Positions 33,607 to 41,793 of a stretch of DNA of 64,000 nucleotides are shown here, piece after piece. The notes under the pieces are model-generated. The model was not told where the DNA came from. It did no database searches and worked only from the letters and a program-made list of their open reading frames with translations. Position numbers and translations under genes: made by a program. The DNA is from Sphingobacterium spiritivorum (GTDB lineage Bacteria; Bacteroidota; Bacteroidia; Sphingobacteriales; Sphingobacteriaceae), in NCBI RefSeq assembly GCF_016725325.1, contig NZ_CP068083.1:4464001-4528000 (forward strand), in the 5' to 3' direction. Positions within the stretch are counted from its first letter, which is position 1; each line of letters opens with the position of its first letter.

Positions 33607-34968
33607 TTATTTAGATGGTGTCACGATAATCGGACCATTGGAACCTCCTCCTGTAGAAGCTCCGCCCACCAACTGAATATTATCAAAACGGAATCCTACT
33701 TTATTTGCGTCAGCAGGCGATATAAACTCTAAGATTACCGCTTCTGCTTTTGCTATATTAGGAATAGTTACCGTATAGAATTTACCGTTATCTCCGGCAG
33801 CATTTGATAATACCTGACTAGGAAGCGTTATAACAGTACCATTTACTTTTAACTGAATATTGTTGACATTGGCAGAAGTACCTGCATCAAACAAATTTGC
33901 AGCCAACTGGAAGCTCAGTGTCACATCACCTTTATTCAAAGTATTGATCCCTGTCACTTTAATATTTGCATCCCTGTTTGCCGGAAGCCAGATATGTGCG
34001 CCATTATCTCCGGATACACTACGGATATCGGCAGCGCCCGACTCATCTGTATACTTGATGGGTGCTTTCATGTCAAAATCAGTAAAATCATTGATTTTTG
34101 GTCTGTTTCCGGATGGATAAGTACCTGAGCCAAATGTCTCTTTGAAGAATGTTCCGGCCTGCGGTTGCTCCGGTTCAGGAGCTTTACCATCAAAATCTTT
34201 CACATCAGCTTTGGTGCGCAGGAACAACTGCCATCCGCCGTTAAAGCGTCCCAGTATACCCACTACCGTTCCTTTTCCGGTAGGTAAGATATCTTTGGCA
34301 AAATCAGAAAAGTTACTCGATCTCACATCAAGTACATTTCCAGAAGCTGTTTTGATCTGTTCGTTGGTAGTCGCATCTCCGGTGGTGAAAGCTTTCTTTC
34401 CTCCATTGACAAATGTTACATCTTTGATTTCGACCAGTTGATGTACCATATTATCTGTCAATGCATTAAGTTCAACTACTTTTGGTGTTGCATTGGCAAC
34501 ATTCGGCCATGAATTTGAAAAAGCTTTTGCTTTAAACATTTCCCAGCTGATACGATTCGCATTGGTAGTACCCATACCGATCTGTAGTTCACCGCCATAT
34601 TTGACGACATACAGGTCCTTAAGATGGATAAATACTTCCTGACCTACCTGATAGCTTGCATAAATAGAGTTCTGATCGATACCAATATTGATCGCTCCGG
34701 AAGCATCCTGAACATAGATCTGTTTGTAGATATTACCGGACTCATCATTGCCGGTAACAATTCCTTTTATGATCAACTCTTCAGCAATAAGCTGTGGTGA
34801 TGTGATGCTGGCGTATCGTTGCTTTAACTGGAGTATAGAAATATTGTCCAGTGCACCTTCATACTTAGGCTCATTAAGCGGTGGAGCCATATAATCTCTT
34901 TCACACGATATGTTCAACAGAAGTGTACATACCGCAATAAATAAATATTTAAGTGTATTCATATTCAT
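33607..34968 (-). CDS. DUF5689 lipoprotein with shared C-terminal beta domain
   Basis: The 453-residue protein has a lipoprotein signal (FIAVCTLLLNISC). Residues 40-240 match DUF5689, an OB-fold-like region (LIIKGIVTGNDESGNIYKQIYVQDASGAINIGI, YQVGQEVFIHLKDLYVVKYGGELQIG). Residues 275-440 form a beta-sandwich module with ETFGSG, ADIRSVSGDNGAHIWLPANRDANIKVTGIN, LKVNGTVITLP and FRFDNIQLVGG. The same module ends the fimbrillin at 37807-39222, so both proteins probably bind the same partner or ligand. It follows the TonB-dependent receptor gene by 6 bp and may be the surface lipoprotein partner of that receptor in place of SusD. Confidence 0.82.
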   Translation of the reverse strand: MNMNTLKYLFIAVCTLLLNISCERDYMAPPLNEPKYEGALDNISILQLKQRYASITSPQLIAEELIIKGIVTGNDESGNIYKQIYVQDASGAINIGIDQNSIYASYQVGQEVFIHLKDLYVVKYGGELQIGMGTTNANRISWEMFKAKAFSNSWPNVANATPKVVELNALTDNMVHQLVEIKDVTFVNGGKKAFTTGDATTNEQIKTASGNVLDVRSSNFSDFAKDILPTGKGTVVGILGRFNGGWQLFLRTKADVKDFDGKAPEPEQPQAGTFFKETFGSGTYPSGNRPKINDFTDFDMKAPIKYTDESGAADIRSVSGDNGAHIWLPANRDANIKVTGINTLNKGDVTLSFQLAANLFDAGTSANVNNIQLKVNGTVITLPSQVLSNAAGDNGKFYTVTIPNIAKAEAVILEFISPADANKVGFRFDNIQLVGGASTGGGSNGPIIVTPSK

Positions 34969-34974
34969 AGCGTA

Positions 34975-37725
34975 TTAAAATCTATAACTTACGTTTAAGA
35001 AGATATTCATCCCCTGCATATAGAAATAACGGGAAGCAAAACGGTTAGGATACGTTGTATCTAAACGCCCCTGTTCGTAACCACCCGTACGGATATTTTT
35101 ATTGTTTAATAAATTTATAACAGAAAAATTGAAATTCAATGCTCTTCGATTTTTGAGGTAGAACATTTTCCCGATAGAGGCATCCATCGTAACAACATCA
35201 TCCAGGCGTTCCTGACTGGTAAGTGTTTTGTATGCGTTGAAACTATCCTCATCATATGGATTGATATTGACGTAGTTTGAAGCCAGTCTGCGCATAGCCG
35301 ATGCTGAAAGATAATTTCGACCCACCGCATTGGCACTTACTTCAAAAAACCAGTATTTATAGAAGTACCTTGCGGCCAGTACACCTGCAAACTGCGGAGT
35401 ACCCGACACATACAGATCTTTCATATACACTGTCTCTTCAATATCTATCAATTTACCATTCTCCGAATTCATAATGCCCAATGGATTATTGCTATAGTAA
35501 TATTCACCCATTGTTCCGATAAAATCAAAGCTCCAGTTGTCATCCAAACGGTAGGTAGCAGCTGCTTCTACTCCGCGGTGTACACGATCTACTCCTGTCA
35601 GATTGTGAAATACAAATGTACGTTCTGAATCATGATAGTAGGCCATTCGCTCCAGTTGATCGTAGAAGTTTGTCTGAAAAACAGATACGCGACCGGATAA
35701 ACGAGGCATAGAGAAAATATAGTTGATATCGGAAGCAAAAATTTTGCTGCTTGTCAGTCCTTTAACCACCTGATCCGTTACCCTAGGCATGACATAGGCA
35801 CGATCAGGAATAGGTGCTTCTGTACTGTAGCTCGTGTTTGCAGATAAATAATGACGTCCATTTATTTTGTAGGTCAGACCACCTTTCAACGTGTAATCGA
35901 AGAAATGATATTTTGCACCTTTGCCATAAGAGTTGTTTGGAAAACGGCCATTCTTCATATTACCGTTACGCTGAAAATCAGTATAAGTCAGTTTTGTGCC
36001 ATAATGAAAATCAATATTTGAGGTCTGATATTGATTCATCACCCAGGCATTAACAGATTGTACATCGATATCAAAGTCATAACCGAAGATATCATTTACA
36101 TATGCTTTACGATCCGGAAACAGCAAGTCGTTTTGTTTTATATCTTCATTTCCGGGATTGTCGCGTTCTGCAAACTTATCTTTATCCAGAACATAGTCTG
36201 CACCCAGCAAATCTTCAACAGTTTTATACTGATATGATCTTGTTTTACGTGCTTCAACTCCTGCTGTCAGACGCATATTGTTGTCATAAAGCTTGTTGAA
36301 CGTCGAACTAAGTGTTCCTTCCAGAAGATCTGAATGACGCTTCTCTACCATATAAAGTGCTGCTCCGTTATATTTACGTCTGTTTTCAGGATCCATGTTC
36401 TGTCTGTACATTTCATCCCAATTGACTTGTGTTACATCTGTATTGTTGGATGTCCACAAATCCCGATAGTAGTTATAAGTAAACTGATCCGTATTCGCCG
36501 GATCCATTGCAAAATAAGAAGGCAGATAACGGTAATAGTCCGGTCTTGGATCTATTGCATTGTACCAGTTGAGTGCTGAACTTGCATAGCGGCCATAATG
36601 CAACAGACCACCGGATGTCAATGTCGTCTTTTCGTCTATTTTCCAGATATGCGAGAGCACCGCTGTAGGATCATAAGCCGTTACCATTCGTGAATTACGC
36701 ACTTTTCCATCCTGATAACCCCAGTTTGGATTGTACATATTGTTATCCAGCAAATCGTAGGCTTCCTGAAAAGACGCGCCCTGTTGCCCGCGTACTACCG
36801 GAGATCCGTAAGTAACAAAAGAAAGAGAATGCGCTCCGTCTGCCCACTGCTTCTCCGCTGAAAAAGCATAGGATACATTATTATAAGAAGTTCCTTCTAC
36901 AAATCCCTTATCAGCATACCGCCCTCCTATAGCTCCGGTAAAAGCCCAGCCATTATCCATCAACCCTGTAGAATAGCTGAATATCCCACGCGCATAGTAA
37001 TTGCGGTTTGTGTAAGAACCTGTTACTTTACCACCCTTGGCATATGAACTGGCACGCATATTAATATTTTCGGCTCCTCCAATAGATCCGAAAGTGAAAT
37101 TTCCACTATTATTGTAATTGACCACATCTCCGTTTCGTGTCATATCATTCAATGCACCTATAGATGCAAAGTTGAAGACGCGACGATATTGGTCATTAGC
37201 CAATATACCATTGATGTAGGTTTGTTCAAAAAAATTGTCATATCCCCGCACGCGAAAGCGAAAAGGAGATAATTTGAATCCAACTTTGTTAAGGTAAATA
37301 TCATTGGATAAAATCACAGAAGAACGGATATCCTGACCATGGATGTCTCCATCGTCATTGAGAATATCATCATTTATAACGCCCAGAATGGTCTGTACAT
37401 CGATCTGATTCTCCTGTACCAATGTTATGGCCGGTAATGTTTGATTTTCGCCAGCTGCTAGAGAAACTGACATGCTGTAAGGTCTGATGCCTGCTGAGTT
37501 AATGACCAATTGGTCATCTCCGGCTTCCAAATTCACAAATATAAACGCTCCATCAGTATTGGTTGTGGCTGTTTGCTTGTTTTTCTCCAGCGAAACGACG
37601 ACTCCTACCAAAGGCGTTTTATTTTTTTCATCTACAAGTGTTCCCCTTAATTGTGCCTTTTCCTGAGCATAACTAAGCTGGAAACATCCCAGAAGAAAAA
37701 ATAACACGTATAACGTATTACGCAT
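34975..37725 (-). CDS. TonB-dependent receptor of the nuclease operon
   Basis: The 916-residue outer-membrane receptor has a signal peptide (residues 1-20), a carboxypeptidase-regulatory-like domain (LRGTLVDEKNKTPLVGVVVSLEKNKQTATTNTDGAFIFVNLEAGDDQLV), a plug with IRSSVILSNDIYLNKVGFKLSPFRFRVRGYDNFFEQTYINGILAND, and a barrel ending MQGMNIFLNVSYRF. The terminal Phe is typical for outer-membrane insertion. No SusD-like gene adjoins it. It is flanked by a fimbrillin gene (81 bp upstream) and a DUF5689 gene (6 bp downstream). It should import the products released by the surface nuclease and phosphodiesterase; this is inferred from the operon. Confidence 0.92.
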   Translation of the reverse strand: MRNTLYVLFFLLGCFQLSYAQEKAQLRGTLVDEKNKTPLVGVVVSLEKNKQTATTNTDGAFIFVNLEAGDDQLVINSAGIRPYSMSVSLAAGENQTLPAITLVQENQIDVQTILGVINDDILNDDGDIHGQDIRSSVILSNDIYLNKVGFKLSPFRFRVRGYDNFFEQTYINGILANDQYRRVFNFASIGALNDMTRNGDVVNYNNSGNFTFGSIGGAENINMRASSYAKGGKVTGSYTNRNYYARGIFSYSTGLMDNGWAFTGAIGGRYADKGFVEGTSYNNVSYAFSAEKQWADGAHSLSFVTYGSPVVRGQQGASFQEAYDLLDNNMYNPNWGYQDGKVRNSRMVTAYDPTAVLSHIWKIDEKTTLTSGGLLHYGRYASSALNWYNAIDPRPDYYRYLPSYFAMDPANTDQFTYNYYRDLWTSNNTDVTQVNWDEMYRQNMDPENRRKYNGAALYMVEKRHSDLLEGTLSSTFNKLYDNNMRLTAGVEARKTRSYQYKTVEDLLGADYVLDKDKFAERDNPGNEDIKQNDLLFPDRKAYVNDIFGYDFDIDVQSVNAWVMNQYQTSNIDFHYGTKLTYTDFQRNGNMKNGRFPNNSYGKGAKYHFFDYTLKGGLTYKINGRHYLSANTSYSTEAPIPDRAYVMPRVTDQVVKGLTSSKIFASDINYIFSMPRLSGRVSVFQTNFYDQLERMAYYHDSERTFVFHNLTGVDRVHRGVEAAATYRLDDNWSFDFIGTMGEYYYSNNPLGIMNSENGKLIDIEETVYMKDLYVSGTPQFAGVLAARYFYKYWFFEVSANAVGRNYLSASAMRRLASNYVNINPYDEDSFNAYKTLTSQERLDDVVTMDASIGKMFYLKNRRALNFNFSVINLLNNKNIRTGGYEQGRLDTTYPNRFASRYFYMQGMNIFLNVSYRF

Positions 37726-37806
37726 AGTATTGTTTTAAGTAAAAAAAATAGACAAGAGGAGGATAATCCTCCCCTTGTTTATAGTGTTAATGATTGGTAA
37801 TAAAAG

Positions 37807-39222
37807 TTATTTTGTACCTACTAATTTGATATTATCTATACGATAACCTTGTTTATTATCAGCTGCAGTCGCAAAGATTTCTAAAGTAACACTATTGCTG
37901 TTCGCAATTCCGGTAATGTTAACAGGAACGTACGTATTTGACGTTGCTACGGTACCTGCAGGAACTGTTATATCCTGACCGTTAGCACGTACCTTAATTG
38001 TTGTAACAGGTGCGCCATTCGCATTGGCAGTTACATCAAAAGATAATTTAAGATTAGTTGCTCCGGTTGTATTGATTCCTGCAATTTTGATTCCTGTATC
38101 TTTATTAGAAGGCAACCACACATGACCGTCCATAGTTGAAGTAGCACGGATATCAGCATAAGTAGCAGTATACATATCGGTATAAGTTATTCCTGTTGCA
38201 CTGTAACCTGTATAAGCTTCTATTCTATCCTTAGTTGTAGCTTTTGGATCAGGAGTTCCAAATGTTTCTAAAAACAATGTTTGCTCAGTTCCGGTTCCAG
38301 GATTAGTTGGGTTAGTACCTCCATCAACACCTACATTTACAGATCCGCCTGGTACAGTTGTCCAGTCTGTGATTGTTCCTGCACCTGTTACGGCTACCTG
38401 ATTTCCTGTTGTTGTAGTTTGTAAAACAATATCATACGTATATTTTTTACCACCTTCAAATGTTGTGCTTGCCGGCATAGTCCATTTAAATGTACCTGAT
38501 GCCAATGTAAATACAACTTCTTTTGAAGAAAAATCCCCAGGAAGCAAGATAGCTTCTACCAACTGAGCACCAGTTTGTGCTGTAGTTTTAGCCGATACAT
38601 TCTGTGCTGCAGCAGCTCCGCTCAATGTACCTGTAGCCAGATCCAAAGATGCTGTAGTGTTTACATTATTGTACGCTACCTGCAGACCGTTGACATCTGT
38701 AACACCTGTACCCGGTTTAACAGTCAGTTCTACTTTCGCCAGCTTGTGACTGAAATTAAGATTAGCTGTTCCGCTGGATTTGGTCAGTCCTGTCGCATTG
38801 TTAGAGTACAATACATCAATCGCAGCAGGTGTAGTCTGATTCGCTACTGTCACTGGTAATGTAGTACCCGAAAGGCTTGCATTATAAGGATAGTAAGCAA
38901 TAAAATCAACCGATCCAGTCTCCGGATAGTTAATGATCTCTGTTCCCTGTGCAGAGAAATTACCGTTGCCACCTGTTGTGTATTTTTTATTTGCAGCTAA
39001 AGGAGTTGCCAATCCGTTACCTTGCTTCATAAATACACCGATAGCATCATTTCCATCCCAGGCATTACCTGTGACACGTGTACCTACACTACCTGCAATA
39101 GCAGAAGTAAATTGTACCTGCGCGTTGTTTTGTGTTCCCAAATCGCGGTAGTCATCGTTCTTGCACGAATGTCCCAGAACAATAAGTGCTAAAGCAGCAC
39201 CCAGAAATTGATTCTTTTTCAT
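37807..39222 (-). CDS. fimbrillin-family lipoprotein with extra C-terminal beta domain
   Basis: The 471-residue protein has a lipoprotein signal (AALALIVLGHSC) and an N-terminal fimbrillin (Mfa-like) domain: VQFTSAIAGSVGTRVTGNAWDGNDAIGVFM, VDFIAYYPYNASL, NLNFSHKLAKVELTVKPG and a strand TFKWTMPASTTFEGGKKYTYDIVL. A linker with Pro/Asn/Gly leads to a C-terminal module (residues 310-471: FLETFGTPDP, ADIRATSTMDGHVWLPSNKDTGIKIAGIN, IKVRANGQDITVP, YRIDNIKLVG) also found in the DUF5689 protein of the operon. Fimbrillins build surface pili or stalks; here the protein is probably a surface scaffold. It lies 45 bp after the nuclease fusion gene. Confidence 0.88.
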   Translation of the reverse strand: MKKNQFLGAALALIVLGHSCKNDDYRDLGTQNNAQVQFTSAIAGSVGTRVTGNAWDGNDAIGVFMKQGNGLATPLAANKKYTTGGNGNFSAQGTEIINYPETGSVDFIAYYPYNASLSGTTLPVTVANQTTPAAIDVLYSNNATGLTKSSGTANLNFSHKLAKVELTVKPGTGVTDVNGLQVAYNNVNTTASLDLATGTLSGAAAAQNVSAKTTAQTGAQLVEAILLPGDFSSKEVVFTLASGTFKWTMPASTTFEGGKKYTYDIVLQTTTTGNQVAVTGAGTITDWTTVPGGSVNVGVDGGTNPTNPGTGTEQTLFLETFGTPDPKATTKDRIEAYTGYSATGITYTDMYTATYADIRATSTMDGHVWLPSNKDTGIKIAGINTTGATNLKLSFDVTANANGAPVTTIKVRANGQDITVPAGTVATSNTYVPVNITGIANSNSVTLEIFATAADNKQGYRIDNIKLVGTK

Positions 39223-39267
39223 GTTTTGTTAAAGAATAAATGGTTTTTATATTTTATTGACTAATAA

Positions 39268-40848
39268 CTATTTGCGCCATATTTGTGTATTTATGGTCGA
39301 TTTGGCTTCCTTGCTCAGTGCCGGAAAAAATGTAAAGCCGGTCTCTTTCTCTAATGATTCTACCGTTACGGTATAGTTCATATAGTCTGTATTGGAAGGC
39401 GATACATTGTTCATTCGGAATCCGATTGTATAATAATTGGCCCCTTGCTTCATCGCAAGTACTTTATAATAATATTTTGGTTTGGCTACCTGTTTGCCCG
39501 AATTATCCTGTACATATTCAACAGTCTTGTCTGTAGCTGTAGTTACCATAGCACCCGTCACGACATACATCGTATCCACTCCTGCCTGTGTAGTCCAGGT
39601 ACGGATTTTATTTTCGAGATTAGCCCAGACTCCCTGATTAAGGCTTCTGTTTTGGGGTGTCATATTGGTATAATAAAAGGTTGATTCATTCTCCGCGCGA
39701 TTATAAGTCCGGTCACCGCTGGGTAACTGATGTCCTCTGTCAATCTGCAGACTGGCATTATTCGGATATCCGCTTTCCAGATTTGCTTGCAGATTCTGTA
39801 AAAAAGCAGGATCATATGCCCATTTATCTGTACGGTCCTGACTTCCCAGATAGTCATTACTTAACGGATAGGCTACCCAGTAGGCTACTTTATACTGCGT
39901 ATCGTACAGCATCGAGTAATTTCTTCTGGTCGTGGTAGACATTTTGAGATTATATTTGATATTGGTTTGCTCAGCTATCACGGGAAGTTCCATATAAGAT
40001 ACTGTTGGCTGCGGTGTTACTCCCCCATCCTGGCCAAGTGTAATATCATACTGATAGCGATGTCCTTTGGCTAAATTTGTTCCGGCACCTATCGTCCAGG
40101 TATAGGTTTTTCCATCAGATTTCGTAAAGATAATCTTGTTTTGTGCGCTAAGTACTCCCGGGAATAGAGTCCATTCTACAACGGTCTCATTAGCTGTATT
40201 CAGATATATTTTTGCAGGAATATCTTTTGGTGTGTTATCTGTTGTTAACTGACCTGACGAAAGATCTACAACAGCTGTTGACGAAAGGGCAGTAAAATTT
40301 GCTTTCAGACCACTCAGATCTGTTCCTTTTATCTTGAGTTCAACTTTAGTCATTTGTCTTTCAAAAGACAGGGCTACAGGCCCCTGCCCGGAAGTTAGAC
40401 CGGTTGAATTACGGGCGATCATGAAATCAAGTAATGGCTGATTATCCTGATTTAGAATATTAACTGTAGGTGTAAGTGTACTGTTACTTTGATAAGGATA
40501 GTAAGCAACAAAACTCACTTTACTTCCCGTTGGAAATTCCAGAGAGGATTGTGCATCCAAGGGGGAAAAATTACCGTTACCATTGGTAGTGTAGGGTTTA
40601 TTAAACCCATTGTTTACTACAGATGTACCACTAAGCGGCACACCGTTCTGAAACATAAAGATACCGATAGCATCATTAGCGCTCCACTGTGTCCCCTGGA
40701 CTCTTGTTTGCGGTAAACCCGCAATTGAACTTGAAAAATATACCTGATTTGAGGTACCTTTTGAATTTAGATCAGTTTCCTTGCGACAGGAAGAAAACAT
40801 TAAAACGACGCATCCCAGCAAATAGAGCCAGCTCTTTCTCATCAACAT
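39268..40848 (-). CDS. fimbrillin domain fused to DNA/RNA non-specific endonuclease, lipoprotein
   Basis: The 526-residue protein has a lipoprotein signal (LYLLGCVVLMFSSC), a fimbrillin-like domain at residues 30-270 (VYFSSSIAGLPQTRVQGTQWSANDAIGIFM, VSFVAYYPYQS, VALSFERQMTKVELKIKG, YTWTIGAGTNLAKGHRYQYDITLG) and a NUC1-type nuclease domain at about 290-520. The nuclease shows the catalytic DRGH motif (LQIDRGHQLPSGDRTYNRA) and the metal Asn region MTPQNRSLNQGVWANLE, then the strand VYVVTGAMV. The combination puts a sugar-non-specific nuclease on a pilin-like surface module. It is the first gene of a six-gene operon; the start could be the ATG at 40848 or at 40842. Two tandem -7 elements lie about 100 bp upstream. 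Confidence 0.88.
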   Translation of the reverse strand: MLMRKSWLYLLGCVVLMFSSCRKETDLNSKGTSNQVYFSSSIAGLPQTRVQGTQWSANDAIGIFMFQNGVPLSGTSVVNNGFNKPYTTNGNGNFSPLDAQSSLEFPTGSKVSFVAYYPYQSNSTLTPTVNILNQDNQPLLDFMIARNSTGLTSGQGPVALSFERQMTKVELKIKGTDLSGLKANFTALSSTAVVDLSSGQLTTDNTPKDIPAKIYLNTANETVVEWTLFPGVLSAQNKIIFTKSDGKTYTWTIGAGTNLAKGHRYQYDITLGQDGGVTPQPTVSYMELPVIAEQTNIKYNLKMSTTTRRNYSMLYDTQYKVAYWVAYPLSNDYLGSQDRTDKWAYDPAFLQNLQANLESGYPNNASLQIDRGHQLPSGDRTYNRAENESTFYYTNMTPQNRSLNQGVWANLENKIRTWTTQAGVDTMYVVTGAMVTTATDKTVEYVQDNSGKQVAKPKYYYKVLAMKQGANYYTIGFRMNNVSPSNTDYMNYTVTVESLEKETGFTFFPALSKEAKSTINTQIWRK

Positions 40849-41197
40849 TAATTAGATTAATAATATTAAAAACTTATAGAAAATAATCATTCGGTCGACC
40901 CAATAGGATCTTAAAACTTTTCATTAGTGAATGATAGATTTTCAAAGTTAACCAAAGTTAGCTAAACAATAAAATCCTATGGTTAATCTATTTTTAATTT
41001 TTTATTAAGTATTACCAATTCATATCACTAATGAATTAACATACTATTGATATGTTAAAAAAACGAGCTCCTGATTAAATTTTAAGTTATATATGAAAAA
41101 AACGTTAAGCGTGGCTGCAGATGATTTTTATATTAGTTTCATAAGCGACAAAAAGCTACTCAAAGCAACTATGTCTAAACTTTTTATCTTACTGCGC
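40849..41197. other. intergenic region with nuclease-operon promoter and long inverted repeat
   Basis: This 349-bp gap holds no gene that I support. It contains an 11-bp inverted repeat pair, TTCATTAGTGA (40920-40930) and TCACTAATGAA (41025-41035), that brackets the tandem -7 elements at 40943-40960. Confidence 0.45.
40943..40960 (-). promoter_or_regulatory. duplicated -7 promoter element of the nuclease operon
   Basis: The minus strand reads TAACTTTG-GT-TAACTTTG, two perfect matches to TAnnTTTG exactly 10 bp apart, about 95-105 bp upstream of the nuclease fusion start. Either could serve as the promoter; the exact helical-turn spacing could equally mark an activator site. Confidence 0.5.
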
Positions 41198-41782
41198 TTA
41201 TTTTACTCCTTTTCCAAAGTTCTGAATCAGATCTCCGTATCGTTCAGTATAAGTTCTGAACATTTCAGCCCGGGTATACAAATGAAATATTTCATTTCCA
41301 TTGATAACCAGATTGTCAGGAGCTTTGCCATTACAGAATGCTCCTCTGGAGTATAAGGCTTTGTAAATGATATCATAGTTTTTTTGCGCAATCTCCTTCG
41401 TTGGAAATTCATAGATAAGGATAGAAAAATCAGGATAGATATCTTTTGTGCCACTCTCCGGCTGTTTACTTCTTGAAAAATAGGAACGGATGCCGTTTCC
41501 TTTCACAGAGATTATTTTATTGTCCTCGCAATTGTTGTAAGACCAACCTCCCCGATCCTTTGCCTCTTCAAATCGAAAACCTGCTTTCTCCAACTTTTCC
41601 TGCAGAAAAGTTAGAAGTGCTGTATTATCGGTAACATCTGTAGTTTCAATAGTTTCATAAGTTGTTGCTGCATTAGGCATATCTTCATGACTCAGATACT
41701 TTTTTGTATCTGAGTTTCCTTTATCTGAACCTTTGCACGCAATAAGGAAGGCAATCGTCAAAAGCAAAATCAGATTTCTCAT
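41198..41782 (-). CDS. lipoprotein of unknown function
   Basis: The 194-residue protein has a lipoprotein signal (ILLLTIAFLIAC) and a mature part of alpha-beta type (LLTFLQEKLEKAGFRFEEAKDRGGWSYNNCEDNKIISVKGNGIRSYFSRS, FSILIYEFPTKEIAQKNYDIIYKALYSRG). The last region resembles sensor or substrate-binding folds but I recognise no family. It is the last gene in a run of five minus-strand genes of unknown function, 11 bp after the beta-propeller gene. Confidence 0.6.
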   Translation of the reverse strand: MRNLILLLTIAFLIACKGSDKGNSDTKKYLSHEDMPNAATTYETIETTDVTDNTALLTFLQEKLEKAGFRFEEAKDRGGWSYNNCEDNKIISVKGNGIRSYFSRSKQPESGTKDIYPDFSILIYEFPTKEIAQKNYDIIYKALYSRGAFCNGKAPDNLVINGNEIFHLYTRAEMFRTYTERYGDLIQNFGKGVK

Positions 41783-41793
41783 AACCTTTTTAT

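Noticed and set aside
41093..41356. 87-codon plus-strand frame at the edge of the nuclease promoter region
   Set aside because: It overlaps the convincing lipoprotein gene on the other strand and lacks a signal, domain or coding-like pattern.
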